Positions 36,644 to 44,443 of a stretch of 64,000 nucleotides of DNA are shown here, one piece after another. The stretch lies in contig CACLMT010000002.1 of the NCBI GenBank assembly GCA_902608115.1, positions 62,001 to 126,000 on the forward strand, read 5' to 3'. A program made the position numbers and the translations under genes. The DNA is from an uncultured SAR86 cluster bacterium (GTDB taxonomy: Bacteria; Pseudomonadota; Gammaproteobacteria; Magnimaribacterales; D2472). Below the pieces are notes generated by a model. The model ran no database searches. It was not told where the DNA came from and saw only the letters and a list, made by a program, of their open reading frames with translations. Position 1 is the stretch's first letter, and each line of letters starts with the position of its first letter.

Positions 36644-37395
36644 TGGATTTTTCTAACAAGACAGCTTTGGTCACCGGTGCTGGTCAGGGAGTTGGTGAGG
36701 GTATTGCTGAAGCTATAGCTTCATATGGAGCTAATCTAGCGCTTGCAGGAAGAACATACTCAAAGGTTGAAAAGGTTGCGAATAGAATCATATCTCAAGG
36801 AGGTTCTGCTATTGCAATTGAATGTGATGTTAAAAATTTAAATTCTATACAAAACGCCATTGATTTAACTATTTCAAAATTTTCTAATATTAATTTTCTA
36901 ATTAATAATGCGCAAGAAGTTCCACTGGGAAATATTCTAGATGTTTCTGAAGAGTCATTTATTAATGGATGGAACTCTGGTCCATTAGCAACATTTCGTT
37001 TTATGAGACTTTGTTACCCCTATTTAAAAGGAGATGGAAAAATTATTAATTTAGCTAGCTCATCTGCCTTAAGACCAGATTCAGCAGGGTATGGGGCTTA
37101 TGCAGCTGTCAAAGAGGCTATTAGATCTTTATCTAGAACTGCGGCTGTTGAGTGGGGCCACGATAATATTTTAGTAAACTGTATCATGCCATTAGCTAAA
37201 TCAACTGGAATGGAATGGTGGATGAATGAATATCCTGATGAAGCCAGTGAATTTATTAAATCGATACCCCTTGAAAAAGTTGGTGATTGCAAAGAAGATA
37301 TAGGAGAGGCTGTTTGTCACTTATTAAGCGATGGAATGTCTTATATTACAGGTTCAACTATTATGTTAGATGGTGGACAAGCATATTTAAAATAG
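36643..37395 (+). CDS. Short-chain dehydrogenase/reductase
   Basis: A 250-residue SDR starting at ATG 36643, which overlaps the preceding TAA by one base (TAATG); the track's start at 36526 wrongly adds 39 codons from inside the flavoprotein gene. Motifs: 'ALVTGAGQGVGEGIA', 'NNAQEVP' (NNAG variant), Ser in 'NLASSSALR' and YxxxK in 'GAYAAVKEAI'. It would act on a hydroxyl/keto group of the same substrate as the coupled KstD-like enzyme. Confidence 0.92.
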   Translation: MDFSNKTALVTGAGQGVGEGIAEAIASYGANLALAGRTYSKVEKVANRIISQGGSAIAIECDVKNLNSIQNAIDLTISKFSNINFLINNAQEVPLGNILDVSEESFINGWNSGPLATFRFMRLCYPYLKGDGKIINLASSSALRPDSAGYGAYAAVKEAIRSLSRTAAVEWGHDNILVNCIMPLAKSTGMEWWMNEYPDEASEFIKSIPLEKVGDCKEDIGEAVCHLLSDGMSYITGSTIMLDGGQAYLK

Positions 37396-37402
37396 ATAAC
37401 TT

Positions 37403-37894
37403 ATGGATAAATTACAAGAATTACTTGATATAGAAGAGATTAAAAATTTAAAACATCGATATTTTAGAGCTATAGATATGGCAGATTTTGATCTTTTAGA
37501 AGATATATTTGCGGAAGATATATCTGTTGATTACAGAGGTGGGTCATATAGATGGCAAGCATCTGGAAAAGAAGAAATTATTACCAATCTCAGATATTCA
37601 TTTCATAGCAAGGCTTGCGGTATGCATAATGGCCATCATCCAGAAATAATTATTAATAGCCAAACAAAAGCAACTGGTAAATGGTATCTTCATGATATTT
37701 TTTATAATTTTGACGAGAATATAGTAACTATGGGTTCTGCTTTATATGATGATAAGTATCAAAAAATTGACGGTAAGTGGAGAATAGGCTTTTCTGAATA
37801 TGATCGAATTTGGGAAGAGGTATCACCAATAAATCCAGAAACTAAATTTACTAAGGTATTATTGTCTGAGAAAGGAGATAAAATTAAAAAATGA
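37403..37894 (+). CDS. SnoaL-like NTF2-fold protein
   Basis: A 163-residue protein of the SnoaL_4 kind: 'EEIKNLKHRYFRAIDMADFD', 'FAEDISVDYRG' and the late 'GKWRIGFSEYDRIWEEV'. The NTF2 cone fold is used by cyclases, dehydratases, isomerases and aromatic dioxygenase beta subunits; this subgroup often accompanies SDRs and Rieske or flavin enzymes. It overlaps the next NTF2-fold gene by four bases. Catalytic role not determinable. Confidence 0.83.
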   Translation: MDKLQELLDIEEIKNLKHRYFRAIDMADFDLLEDIFAEDISVDYRGGSYRWQASGKEEIITNLRYSFHSKACGMHNGHHPEIIINSQTKATGKWYLHDIFYNFDENIVTMGSALYDDKYQKIDGKWRIGFSEYDRIWEEVSPINPETKFTKVLLSEKGDKIKK

Positions 37895-38325
37895 GTATGA
37901 AAGATAAAGTTTATAATGCAGTTAAAAAATATACTGAAGCATATAAAAATGATGACAAGGAACTGTTTTTAAGTATTTGGGATAAAGATGCAATATTTGA
38001 AGATCCAGTTGGATCAGAACCGTGTAAAGGAATAGATGCTATTTCAGCATTTTGGGATTTTGCTCACCCAGAGGGTCAGTCAATTAATCCTAATGATATA
38101 AAAATCACGGTATGCGCTAATGAGGCTATTCTACAAGCAACAATGAAAGTAAGAAATTCATCTAATAATACCGGAATGGATATTCAAATAGTTGATCATT
38201 TTGTAGTAAATAAAGAAGGAAAAATTTTAAGTGGTAGAGCTTTTTGGGATGAGTCAACTATGACAATACCTGATGATCTAGAATCTTTTGATATCAATAT
38301 TAATGATTTTAAAGATCGCGGTTAG
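37891..38325 (+). CDS. NTF2-fold protein, ketosteroid isomerase-like
   Basis: A 144-residue NTF2-fold protein closer to steroid Delta-isomerase: an early helix with 'YNAVKKYTEAYKNDD', then 'WDKDAIFEDPVGSEPCKGID', where the Asp after Glu is at the position of the catalytic base of ketosteroid isomerase. 'VDHFVVNKEGKI' supplies the later strand. Shift of a C=C bond beside a ketone would fit its KstD-like neighbour. This is inference from fold and context; SnoaL-type non-isomerase roles remain possible. Confidence 0.78.
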   Translation: MSMKDKVYNAVKKYTEAYKNDDKELFLSIWDKDAIFEDPVGSEPCKGIDAISAFWDFAHPEGQSINPNDIKITVCANEAILQATMKVRNSSNNTGMDIQIVDHFVVNKEGKILSGRAFWDESTMTIPDDLESFDININDFKDRG

Positions 38326-38339
38326 TATCACAATCATCA

Positions 38340-39086
38340 ATGAGACTCAGTGTCAATTTAAATAAGATTGCTTTACTTAGAAATGCTAGAGGGAATAATT
38401 ACCCGTCTGTGGAGGATTTTGCATATGAGGCAATATCACTTGGCGTTCATGGATTAACTCTTCATCCACGTCAAGATTCTCGTCATGCAACTTGTAATGA
38501 CGCGATAGAAATATCTTCTATATGTAAAAAAAATTCACTTGAATTTAATCTTGAAGGAAACCCGTTTTCATTACCTAAAGATGATTTTATTGGATTTTAT
38601 GAATTATGTGATATTACAAAACCAGAACAAATAACTCTTGTACCTGATTCAATAGATCAAATCACCTCTGATTGTGGATGGTCTCCAAATTATAAAGAAA
38701 ATAAATTAAAAAACTTTCTTACAAAAATAAAACATCTTGATTCAAGGATTAGTTTGTTTATTAACCCTGAAATAGAATCTGTTGAATTTGCCGCTAATCT
38801 TGGGCTTGATAGAATTGAAATCTATACAGGACCATTCGCTAATTCAATACAAAGCATAAATATCAAGGAAATTAAAACAACCATTTCATTAATTATTACT
38901 CGTGCACGAGAACTTGGACTAGGAGTTAATGCGGGGCATGATTTAAATTTACAAAATTTACCTCATCTAATTGATTGTGGTGAAATTGATGAAGTTTCAA
39001 TAGGTCATGCAATTATTATAGATGCATTGAAATATGGCTTTCATGACACCATAATAAAATATATAAATACTATCACTACAAATTAA
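38340..39086 (+). CDS. pdxJ: Pyridoxine 5'-phosphate synthase
   Basis: A 248-residue TIM-barrel enzyme that joins 1-deoxyxylulose 5-phosphate with 3-amino-2-oxopropyl phosphate, the last ring-forming step of DXP-dependent vitamin B6 synthesis. Recognisable blocks: 'LSVNLNKIALLRNARG', 'GVHGLTLHPRQDSRHA', 'LEFNLEGNP', 'QITLVPD' and 'GLGVNAGHDLNLQNL'. In many gammaproteobacteria pdxJ follows recO/era; here it sits behind catabolic genes. It is coupled to grxD by a one-base overlap. Confidence 0.96.
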   Translation: MRLSVNLNKIALLRNARGNNYPSVEDFAYEAISLGVHGLTLHPRQDSRHATCNDAIEISSICKKNSLEFNLEGNPFSLPKDDFIGFYELCDITKPEQITLVPDSIDQITSDCGWSPNYKENKLKNFLTKIKHLDSRISLFINPEIESVEFAANLGLDRIEIYTGPFANSIQSINIKEIKTTISLIITRARELGLGVNAGHDLNLQNLPHLIDCGEIDEVSIGHAIIIDALKYGFHDTIIKYINTITTN

Positions 39087-39400
39087 TGACCATAGAAGAA
39101 AAAATTAAAGAACAAATTAAAGAAAACTCTATTTTAATATATATGAAAGGTTCCCCGTATGAACCAAGATGTGGTTTTTCAGCTAAAACAGTACAAGCTT
39201 TAATTGATTGTGGAGCTAAATTTTCATATGTTGATATCTTGGAGAATCAAGAAATTAGACAAACATTACCAGAAGTTTCTGATTGGCCAACTTTTCCGCA
39301 GCTTTTTGTAAATGGTGAGTTAATCGGTGGTTGTGATATTGTTTCTGAGTTGCACGAAGCGGGGGATCTACAAAGCATTATTGATAAAGCAAGTCCATAG
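39086..39400 (+). CDS. grxD: Monothiol glutaredoxin (Grx4 type)
   Basis: A 104-residue CGFS-type glutaredoxin: 'ILIYMKGSPYEPRCGFSAK' with the single active-site cysteine, 'WPTFPQLFVNGELIGGCDI' with the cis-Pro and glutathione-binding residues. Such proteins carry and transfer [2Fe-2S] clusters with BolA partners. Given the many Fe-S proteins encoded here (Rieske, RsxB), a cluster-delivery role fits. Its ATG overlaps the pdxJ stop (TAATG). Confidence 0.95.
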   Translation: MTIEEKIKEQIKENSILIYMKGSPYEPRCGFSAKTVQALIDCGAKFSYVDILENQEIRQTLPEVSDWPTFPQLFVNGELIGGCDIVSELHEAGDLQSIIDKASP

Positions 39401-39413
39401 ATTTTTAATCAAT

Positions 39414-39854
39414 TTAGCCAAAATCTTTTAACATTGCTTTTAGCTCAAGAGAATGTTGCTCTTCTTCTCCAATCATAGTTCTAGCATATTCTTCTAAATA
39501 AACTGAAGCATCAGTTACACTCCCAAGTAATTTTTTATAAAGACTTAAAGCTGTTAATTCATGTTCTAATCCTTCCTCTAAAATATCTTTGATTGAATGC
39601 CTATGAGTTTCTTGAATTTTTGCAGTTTTTAGACTTGGGTGTCCGTCTAATCCAACTATCAATTCACCAGCTTGTTGTGCATGCTTCAAAGATTCACTAG
39701 CTTGTTCTTTTAAGAAAGTAACAATAGGTATTCTATAAGGGCCGCTAACCATTAAAGATGAATGTGTGTATCTAACAACTCCAGCAAGCTCATATTCCAT
39801 TATTTCATTAAGAATATCGCATACTAAACTTACATTAATTTCTTTTATTTCCAT
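39414..39854 (-). CDS. Bacterioferritin-like ferritin
   Basis: A four-helix ferritin of 146 residues (149 if the GTG at 39863 is used). Diiron-site residues are seen in 'EIMEYELAGVVRYTH', 'EQASESLKHAQQAGE', 'EEGLEHELTALSLYK' and 'EEEQHSLELKAM'. The haem-ligand methionine of classical Bfr is replaced by Leu (ESLKH instead of DEMKH), so haem binding is doubtful. It should oxidise and store iron. A sigma70-type promoter and a Fur-like site lie upstream, consistent with iron control. Confidence 0.87.
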   Translation of the reverse strand: MEIKEINVSLVCDILNEIMEYELAGVVRYTHSSLMVSGPYRIPIVTFLKEQASESLKHAQQAGELIVGLDGHPSLKTAKIQETHRHSIKDILEEGLEHELTALSLYKKLLGSVTDASVYLEEYARTMIGEEEQHSLELKAMLKDFG

Positions 39855-39887
39855 ATAATTCACAATTTTTATATTTATGATAAATAC

Positions 39888-39916
39888 AATATAAGTTAAT
39901 TTGAAGTAAGTGTAAA
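39888..39916 (-). promoter_or_regulatory. Sigma70-type promoter of the ferritin gene
   Basis: On the minus strand TTTACA (39911-39916) and TATATT (39888-39893) are separated by exactly 17 bases. The -10 ends 33 bases before the ATG at 39854. This is the best matched promoter pair found in the window. Confidence 0.6.
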
Positions 39917-39942
39917 CTATTGATTTAAGGTATTTATTTATT

Positions 39943-39961
39943 GATAATCATTCTTATTATG
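39943..39961. promoter_or_regulatory. Fur-like box between ferritin and MBL-fold genes
   Basis: GATAATCATTCTTATTATG matches 14 of 19 positions of the Fur consensus GATAATGATAATCATTATC. It lies 27 bases upstream of the ferritin -35 and 32 bases before the MBL-fold ATG, so it could act on either gene. In AT-rich DNA chance matches are expected; the iron-storage neighbour raises the odds. Confidence 0.45.
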
Positions 39962-39969
39962 GTATTTAT

Positions 39970-39988
39970 TATCATTTATGAAATGATA
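39970..39988. promoter_or_regulatory. Palindromic operator-like site before the MBL-fold gene
   Basis: TATCATTTATGAAATGATA is a perfect 8-bp inverted repeat around a 3-base centre, ending five bases before the ATG at 39994. Its 19-base size is that of a dimeric regulator site. As RNA it would also form a short hairpin right at the start codon. No regulator gene is adjacent. Confidence 0.4.
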
Positions 39989-39993
39989 TATAA

Positions 39994-40719
39994 ATGCAGA
40001 TAATAAGAGGCGATAGTTATCAGTCTTGGATTTACTCAAATCGTTCAGATTTAGTAGTTGTTGATCCATGGCTGACAGATAAACAAGTTTTCCCGGGATT
40101 AAATTGGCTTCTTTATAGGGAAGCGAATGAAGAACCTCATATTTTGAAACACAACTTAATATCTCAAGTTAGTCATATTATTATTACTGCACATTTCTCA
40201 GATCATTTAGACTTGCCATCACTGAAATTATTTCCAAAAAATATACCTATATTTACAACTATAAAATCTTTTAACCTTTTAAGTAAAAACGGCTTTTTAA
40301 ATATTACAGTAGTTCAACCTGGTAATTCTTATAAAGTCGGTTCATTTTCACTTGAGGTTTTAAAAGCAGGAAAACCTTATGAAACAACAACATTTGCATA
40401 TTTATTAAGCGAAAAAAACTCTAAAGTATTCCATGAGCCACATATGTTTAATAGTGATATGAAATTTAATAATATTGACGCTTGTATTTTAACCCTTGAT
40501 AAAGTTAAGGTTCTGAACTTGGTCCAAGTCTCTATGGATATCAACCAGTCATCAAAAGCATTAACTAAATTAAGTGCTTCTTACATATTACCTACTGGAA
40601 TAGCTCCCAAAAAAACTCATGGACTTATTAGTTATTTATTAGCTATTAAAGAAAATTATAATTTATCTGATCATCTGCCATGTGCCTGTAAAAATGTTGG
40701 TGACAGCTTGATATTATAA
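39994..40719 (+). CDS. Metallo-beta-lactamase-fold protein (UlaG-like group)
   Basis: A 241-residue MBL-fold protein: 'MQIIRGDSYQSWIYSNRSDL' begins the first strands, 'VVDPWLT' follows, and the metal motif HxxxDH reads 'HFSDHLDLPS'. The later 'HEPHMF' and 'LPTGIAPKKTHG' could supply further ligands. Such proteins are hydrolases of uncertain substrate (lactonases, phosphodiesterases). No Shine-Dalgarno is seen; a palindrome lies directly before the start. It is monocistronic and divergent from the ferritin gene. Confidence 0.78.
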   Translation: MQIIRGDSYQSWIYSNRSDLVVVDPWLTDKQVFPGLNWLLYREANEEPHILKHNLISQVSHIIITAHFSDHLDLPSLKLFPKNIPIFTTIKSFNLLSKNGFLNITVVQPGNSYKVGSFSLEVLKAGKPYETTTFAYLLSEKNSKVFHEPHMFNSDMKFNNIDACILTLDKVKVLNLVQVSMDINQSSKALTKLSASYILPTGIAPKKTHGLISYLLAIKENYNLSDHLPCACKNVGDSLIL

Positions 40720-40727
40720 AACTATTT

Positions 40728-41312
40728 TTATGAATCATATTGATTAAAAATTTTACAAAAAACTTGAGCAGTAACATTTGCATCATATCTAGCACTATGA
40801 GCCTCATTGTCATCATATGGGATATTCAATTCTTTACAAATTCTAGCTAAAACAGTTTGTCGAGTAGCTAAAACGCCTAAACTAACAGTGTCTATTAAAG
40901 AAAAGGGGTGAAAAGGAGATTTTTTAATATTGTTTCTTTTGCATGCTTCGAAAAGAAAGTTATGATCAAAAAATGCATTATGTCCTACTAATATAGCTCT
41001 AGTACATTCATATTTTTTCTTTTGTTTGTTAATAAATTTAAATAGTTCCTTGAGTGCAAATCCTTCGTTAACAGGCATTCTTAAAGGGTTATTTAAATCA
41101 AGTTTTAAGAAATCCAAGGATTCTTGTTCAACTAGGAGGTCTGATGATGGTTGAATATGATATCTCAAAGAATCACCAAGAATCAGTTTATCGTTTTTAA
41201 AGTCTATTAATTGGATAGCAATTTCTAAAATTGCATTTTTTTTTGAGTTAAAACCACCAGTTTCAAGGTCAACAACAACTGGTAAAAATTTTCTAAATCT
41301 ATCTTTTAACAT
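40728..41312 (-). CDS. rnt: Ribonuclease T
   Basis: A 194-residue DEDDh 3'-5' exonuclease. Exo I 'VVDLETGGFNSK', exo II 'LVGHNAFFDHNFL' and exo III 'HSARYDANVTAQVF' are all intact. It trims the CCA end of tRNAs and the 3' ends of stable RNAs. Compared with E. coli RNase T (215 aa) it is slightly shorter. It is flanked by convergent and divergent genes and appears monocistronic. Confidence 0.93.
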   Translation of the reverse strand: MLKDRFRKFLPVVVDLETGGFNSKKNAILEIAIQLIDFKNDKLILGDSLRYHIQPSSDLLVEQESLDFLKLDLNNPLRMPVNEGFALKELFKFINKQKKKYECTRAILVGHNAFFDHNFLFEACKRNNIKKSPFHPFSLIDTVSLGVLATRQTVLARICKELNIPYDDNEAHSARYDANVTAQVFCKIFNQYDS

Positions 41313-41360
41313 TTAACAGACCTATTATGCACTTATAATATCAAGGAAAAATCATTAATT

Positions 41361-42386
41361 ATGATATATAAAGATATTACCCATACAATTTTTTCTGATA
41401 TTGAAACCTCATCTCATTCAGATTTTAATCACGAGAAAGTTTTTTATTATGAGGATGCTAAAGTAGGATTAAAATCATTAATTGCTGTTCACGATACAAC
41501 CAAAGGTCCTGGGATTGGGGGTTGTCGATATAAAGCCTATAGATCTTATGTAGAAGGCCTAACAGATGTTTTAAGACTCTCTAAAGGCATGACAGAAAAA
41601 AATATTGCTGCAAATATTCCATTTGGAGGTGGTAAAGCAATTATTTTTTTAGAAAACCGTAAATCTAAAAAGATGTTAGAGTCGTTTGCAAATTTTTTAA
41701 ATTTACTTGATGGAATGTATATCTCAGCCCAAGATATCGGCATCTCCCATGAAGATACAAAATTTATTAGAAAATTTACACCATATATTTTTGATAATGT
41801 TGATCCAGGTCCATATACAGCCAAAGGAATTTTTTATTCTATTGAAGCAGCAATAAAATTTTACTATCAAAGTGATTTAGTTGGCAGAAAAATTTCTATA
41901 CAGGGAGCCGGTAGTGTTGGTCTTAAGCTTGCTTATCATTTATCTAATTCAGGTGCCATTGTTTATATTCAAGACATTGATACAAAAAAAGTTCAATCAA
42001 TTACTTCTAAAAATATTATCCCAGTTAAAAATGCCTTAATTCAAGAGTGCGATCTATTTGCACCATGTGCAGTAGGCGGGATTCTAAATGACACTTCTAT
42101 TAATGAGCTAAAATGCAAAATTATTGCTGGTGGTGCGAACAATCAACTTTCAAATAAAACTATTGATACAAAACTATATCAATTAGGGATAAATTACATT
42201 CCAGATGTTTTAATAAACTCTGGAGGAGTGATAGGGCTGACCCAGGATTATCTTAATAAAAACGATTTAGAAATTGAGAGCGATCTTGTTGCCATAGCTG
42301 ATAGAGCTTTAGAATATATGAAAATTGCTAAAAAAGAATCTAAAACTGTTCTAGACGCTATGGGAGGATTATTTTTTAAGGGTTGA
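41361..42386 (+). CDS. Leucine/Glu/Phe/Val dehydrogenase family
   Basis: A 341-residue amino acid dehydrogenase. The N-terminal substrate domain has 'GPGIGGCRYKAYRSY' and 'LRLSKGMTEKNIAANIPFGGGKA', with the catalytic lysines. A Rossmann domain begins at 'ISIQGAGSVGLKLAYHL'. By length and motifs it is closest to leucine dehydrogenase, which deaminates branched-chain amino acids to 2-oxo acids with NAD. Its 3' end overlaps the convergent rsxB-like gene by 18 bases. Confidence 0.9.
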   Translation: MIYKDITHTIFSDIETSSHSDFNHEKVFYYEDAKVGLKSLIAVHDTTKGPGIGGCRYKAYRSYVEGLTDVLRLSKGMTEKNIAANIPFGGGKAIIFLENRKSKKMLESFANFLNLLDGMYISAQDIGISHEDTKFIRKFTPYIFDNVDPGPYTAKGIFYSIEAAIKFYYQSDLVGRKISIQGAGSVGLKLAYHLSNSGAIVYIQDIDTKKVQSITSKNIIPVKNALIQECDLFAPCAVGGILNDTSINELKCKIIAGGANNQLSNKTIDTKLYQLGINYIPDVLINSGGVIGLTQDYLNKNDLEIESDLVAIADRALEYMKIAKKESKTVLDAMGGLFFKG

Positions 42387-43046
42387 GATTAATTTATCAA
42401 TATCTTTTGAATTAACGTATTTCTCATTTTTATTTGCTTGAAGTAATCCAATTTGCATTTTTTTAAGAGCCTTGTTTTTATTAAGTGATCTTTTATTAAT
42501 TTTGGCATTGATTTGCATTGAAAGCTCAGTATTAAGATGAATATTTTTATTTAACTGTTTTCTTTTGGTTTTTCCATCTTGTATAAAATTTTTAAGAATA
42601 AAAAATTTTTCAGACTTTTTTCTAATTTCACTTGATCTTTCATTGGTTATTGGTAAGAGTTCAATACAATCGACGGGACAAGGCTCAATGCATAATTCAC
42701 ATCCGGTACATAAATCTTCAATAATTGTATGCATAAGGTTTGCAGAACCAATAATTGCATCAACAGGACATGCATCAATACATTTTTTACACCCTATACA
42801 ATCATCTTCAATTACTTTAGCAACTTGATGATTTAAAGGTGGCCCATAATTCTCATTGAGAACCGATCTTTTTTGACCTAGGATTTTTGTAATCTTATCT
42901 AAAGTTTCTTGACCACCTGGAACACATCTATTAGGAGGGGTTCCATTAGCAATTTCAGTTGCATAAGGTTTACATCCTGGGGTGTCACATCTCCCACACT
43001 GATATTGAGGTAATTCAACATTAATAGATTCAATAAGATCGTTCAT
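42369..43046 (-). CDS. rsxB: RnfB/RsxB-like ferredoxin, orphan
   Basis: A 225-residue iron-sulfur protein without the N-terminal membrane anchor of Rnf complex subunit B. It begins with the Fe-S domain 'QCGRCDTPGCKPYA...NRCVPGG', then two 4Fe-4S ferredoxin motifs, 'CIGCKKCIDACPVDAI' and 'CTGCELCIEPCPVDCI'. The last ~75 residues are basic and unrecognised. No other rnf genes are nearby. It is the last gene of the metG operon, five bases after a ferredoxin-NADP reductase gene, which suggests a soluble electron shuttle. Confidence 0.88.
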   Translation of the reverse strand: MNDLIESINVELPQYQCGRCDTPGCKPYATEIANGTPPNRCVPGGQETLDKITKILGQKRSVLNENYGPPLNHQVAKVIEDDCIGCKKCIDACPVDAIIGSANLMHTIIEDLCTGCELCIEPCPVDCIELLPITNERSSEIRKKSEKFFILKNFIQDGKTKRKQLNKNIHLNTELSMQINAKINKRSLNKNKALKKMQIGLLQANKNEKYVNSKDIDKLISTLKK

Positions 43047-43051
43047 GTGAA

Positions 43052-44095
43052 TTATTTGCCTACACCTAATTTCTTTTGAAGCTTTTTATTTGATGTTGTA
43101 TAACCAAATGGCACTCTCTCACCAGGATGAATTCTTTGATATGCCTTTTGAACTGCTAAAGTAGTTTCATGATAACCACATAATATTAGATCAAGCTTCC
43201 CAGGATAATCGTTAATATCGCCTACAGCAAAAATACCATTTTTATTTGTTTGAAAATTTTCAGTATTAACTGAAATTTTATTTTGAGATAACGTTAAGTC
43301 CCATTGCAGAATGGGTCCTAATTTTTTATTTAAACCAAACAGAAAGAGCAATTCATCTGCAGAATGGTTCACAATTTCCTTGGTATCAAAATTTTTTAAT
43401 GTTACCGCTTCAACTTTATTTTTTCCTTTAATTGATTCAATTTGAAAGGGAGTTAAGAGGTTAATATCACCAGACTCTACTAAAGATCTCATTAGTTCCT
43501 CAGTATGTTGAGATCCTCTAAATGCATCTCTTCTATGCACTAAATTTGTAGATTTTGCTATTTTAGATAATTCAACAGTCCAATCTAATGCAGAATCCCC
43601 ACCACCAAAAATAAATAAGTTTTTATCTTTGAATCGATCAATAGATTTAACATTATAGCTAACACCTTTATTTAAATATTGATCAGGATTTTCAATATTG
43701 GGAGGTCTTCTTGGCTCAAAAGATCCAGCTCCTGCTGCAATAAATATATTTTTTGATATGCATTCAAGACCTTTATTAGTTTTAATATTCCAAGTTGTAA
43801 TATTATCTATGGTTTCTATTTCTGTAATGGTTTCAACTCTTTGAGAGAGATGTAAATTATATTTAAATGGTTCAATTTGTTTGACTAATGCATCAACATG
43901 TTGTTCTGCAGTTTGAACGGGCACCCCTGGTATATCGTAAATAGGTTTATCAGGGTATAGCTCAGAGCATTGACCGCCTACTTTGTCTAGATTGTCAATT
44001 AATGTACATTTTAATCCTAATAAACCAGCCTCAAATACTGTAAATAATCCTACTGGACCTGCTCCAATTATTAATATATCGGTCTCTACTTTCAC
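43052..44095 (-). CDS. Ferredoxin-NADP(+) reductase, thioredoxin-reductase-like type
   Basis: A 347-residue two-domain flavoprotein: FAD-binding '[22 protein letters not shown]', '[19 protein letters not shown]', NADP-binding '[11 protein letters not shown]' and C-terminal '[15 protein letters not shown]'. It lacks the redox CxxC of thioredoxin reductase, which defines the TrxR-like FNR group (YumC type). It should pass electrons between NADPH and ferredoxin, most simply the adjacent RsxB-like protein. GTG start overlaps the upstream TGA by four bases. Confidence 0.9.
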   Translation of the reverse strand: MKVETDILIIGAGPVGLFTVFEAGLLGLKCTLIDNLDKVGGQCSELYPDKPIYDIPGVPVQTAEQHVDALVKQIEPFKYNLHLSQRVETITEIETIDNITTWNIKTNKGLECISKNIFIAAGAGSFEPRRPPNIENPDQYLNKGVSYNVKSIDRFKDKNLFIFGGGDSALDWTVELSKIAKSTNLVHRRDAFRGSQHTEELMRSLVESGDINLLTPFQIESIKGKNKVEAVTLKNFDTKEIVNHSADELLFLFGLNKKLGPILQWDLTLSQNKISVNTENFQTNKNGIFAVGDINDYPGKLDLILCGYHETTLAVQKAYQRIHPGERVPFGYTTSNKKLQKKLGVGK

Positions 44096-44439
44096 TTAAT
44101 TCTTTGTCCTGGTTGAGCACCATCGTCTGGTGAGATTAAAAAGATTCCTCCATCAGAATCACTTGATGCAAGAATCATGCCTTCTGAGGTACCAAATTTC
44201 ATTTTGCGTGGCGCTAAGTTATAGACCATTACAGCAAGCTTTCCAACTAATTTATCAGGCTCATAAACCGATTTAATGCCTGCAAAAACATTTTTTTCTC
44301 CTAAATGCCCTAGATCGAGTTTTAAAGATAATAATTTATCTGCGCCTTCAATATGAGAAGCTTCGATAATTTTTCCTACCCTTAAATCAATTTTAATAAA
44401 ATCATCAATATTTATGATGCTATCGTTCTCATCCTTCAT
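44092..44439 (-). CDS. MetRS C-terminal (Trbp111-like) tRNA-binding subunit
   Basis: A 115-residue OB-fold tRNA-binding protein: '[26 protein letters not shown]', '[17 protein letters not shown]', '[15 protein letters not shown]'. It corresponds to the C-terminal dimerisation/tRNA-binding domain that is fused to MetRS in E. coli. Here it is a separate gene, starting four bases after the metG stop. It likely binds MetRS or tRNA in trans. Confidence 0.92.
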   Translation of the reverse strand: MKDENDSIINIDDFIKIDLRVGKIIEASHIEGADKLLSLKLDLGHLGEKNVFAGIKSVYEPDKLVGKLAVMVYNLAPRKMKFGTSEGMILASSDSDGGIFLISPDDGAQPGQRIK

Positions 44440-44443
44440 GACA

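Noticed and set aside
39970-39988. Calling the palindrome TATCATTTATGAAATGATA a Fur box
   Set aside because: It fits the Fur consensus poorly; the neighbouring GATAATCATTCTTATTATG is the better Fur candidate, so the palindrome is listed only as an operator of unknown type.
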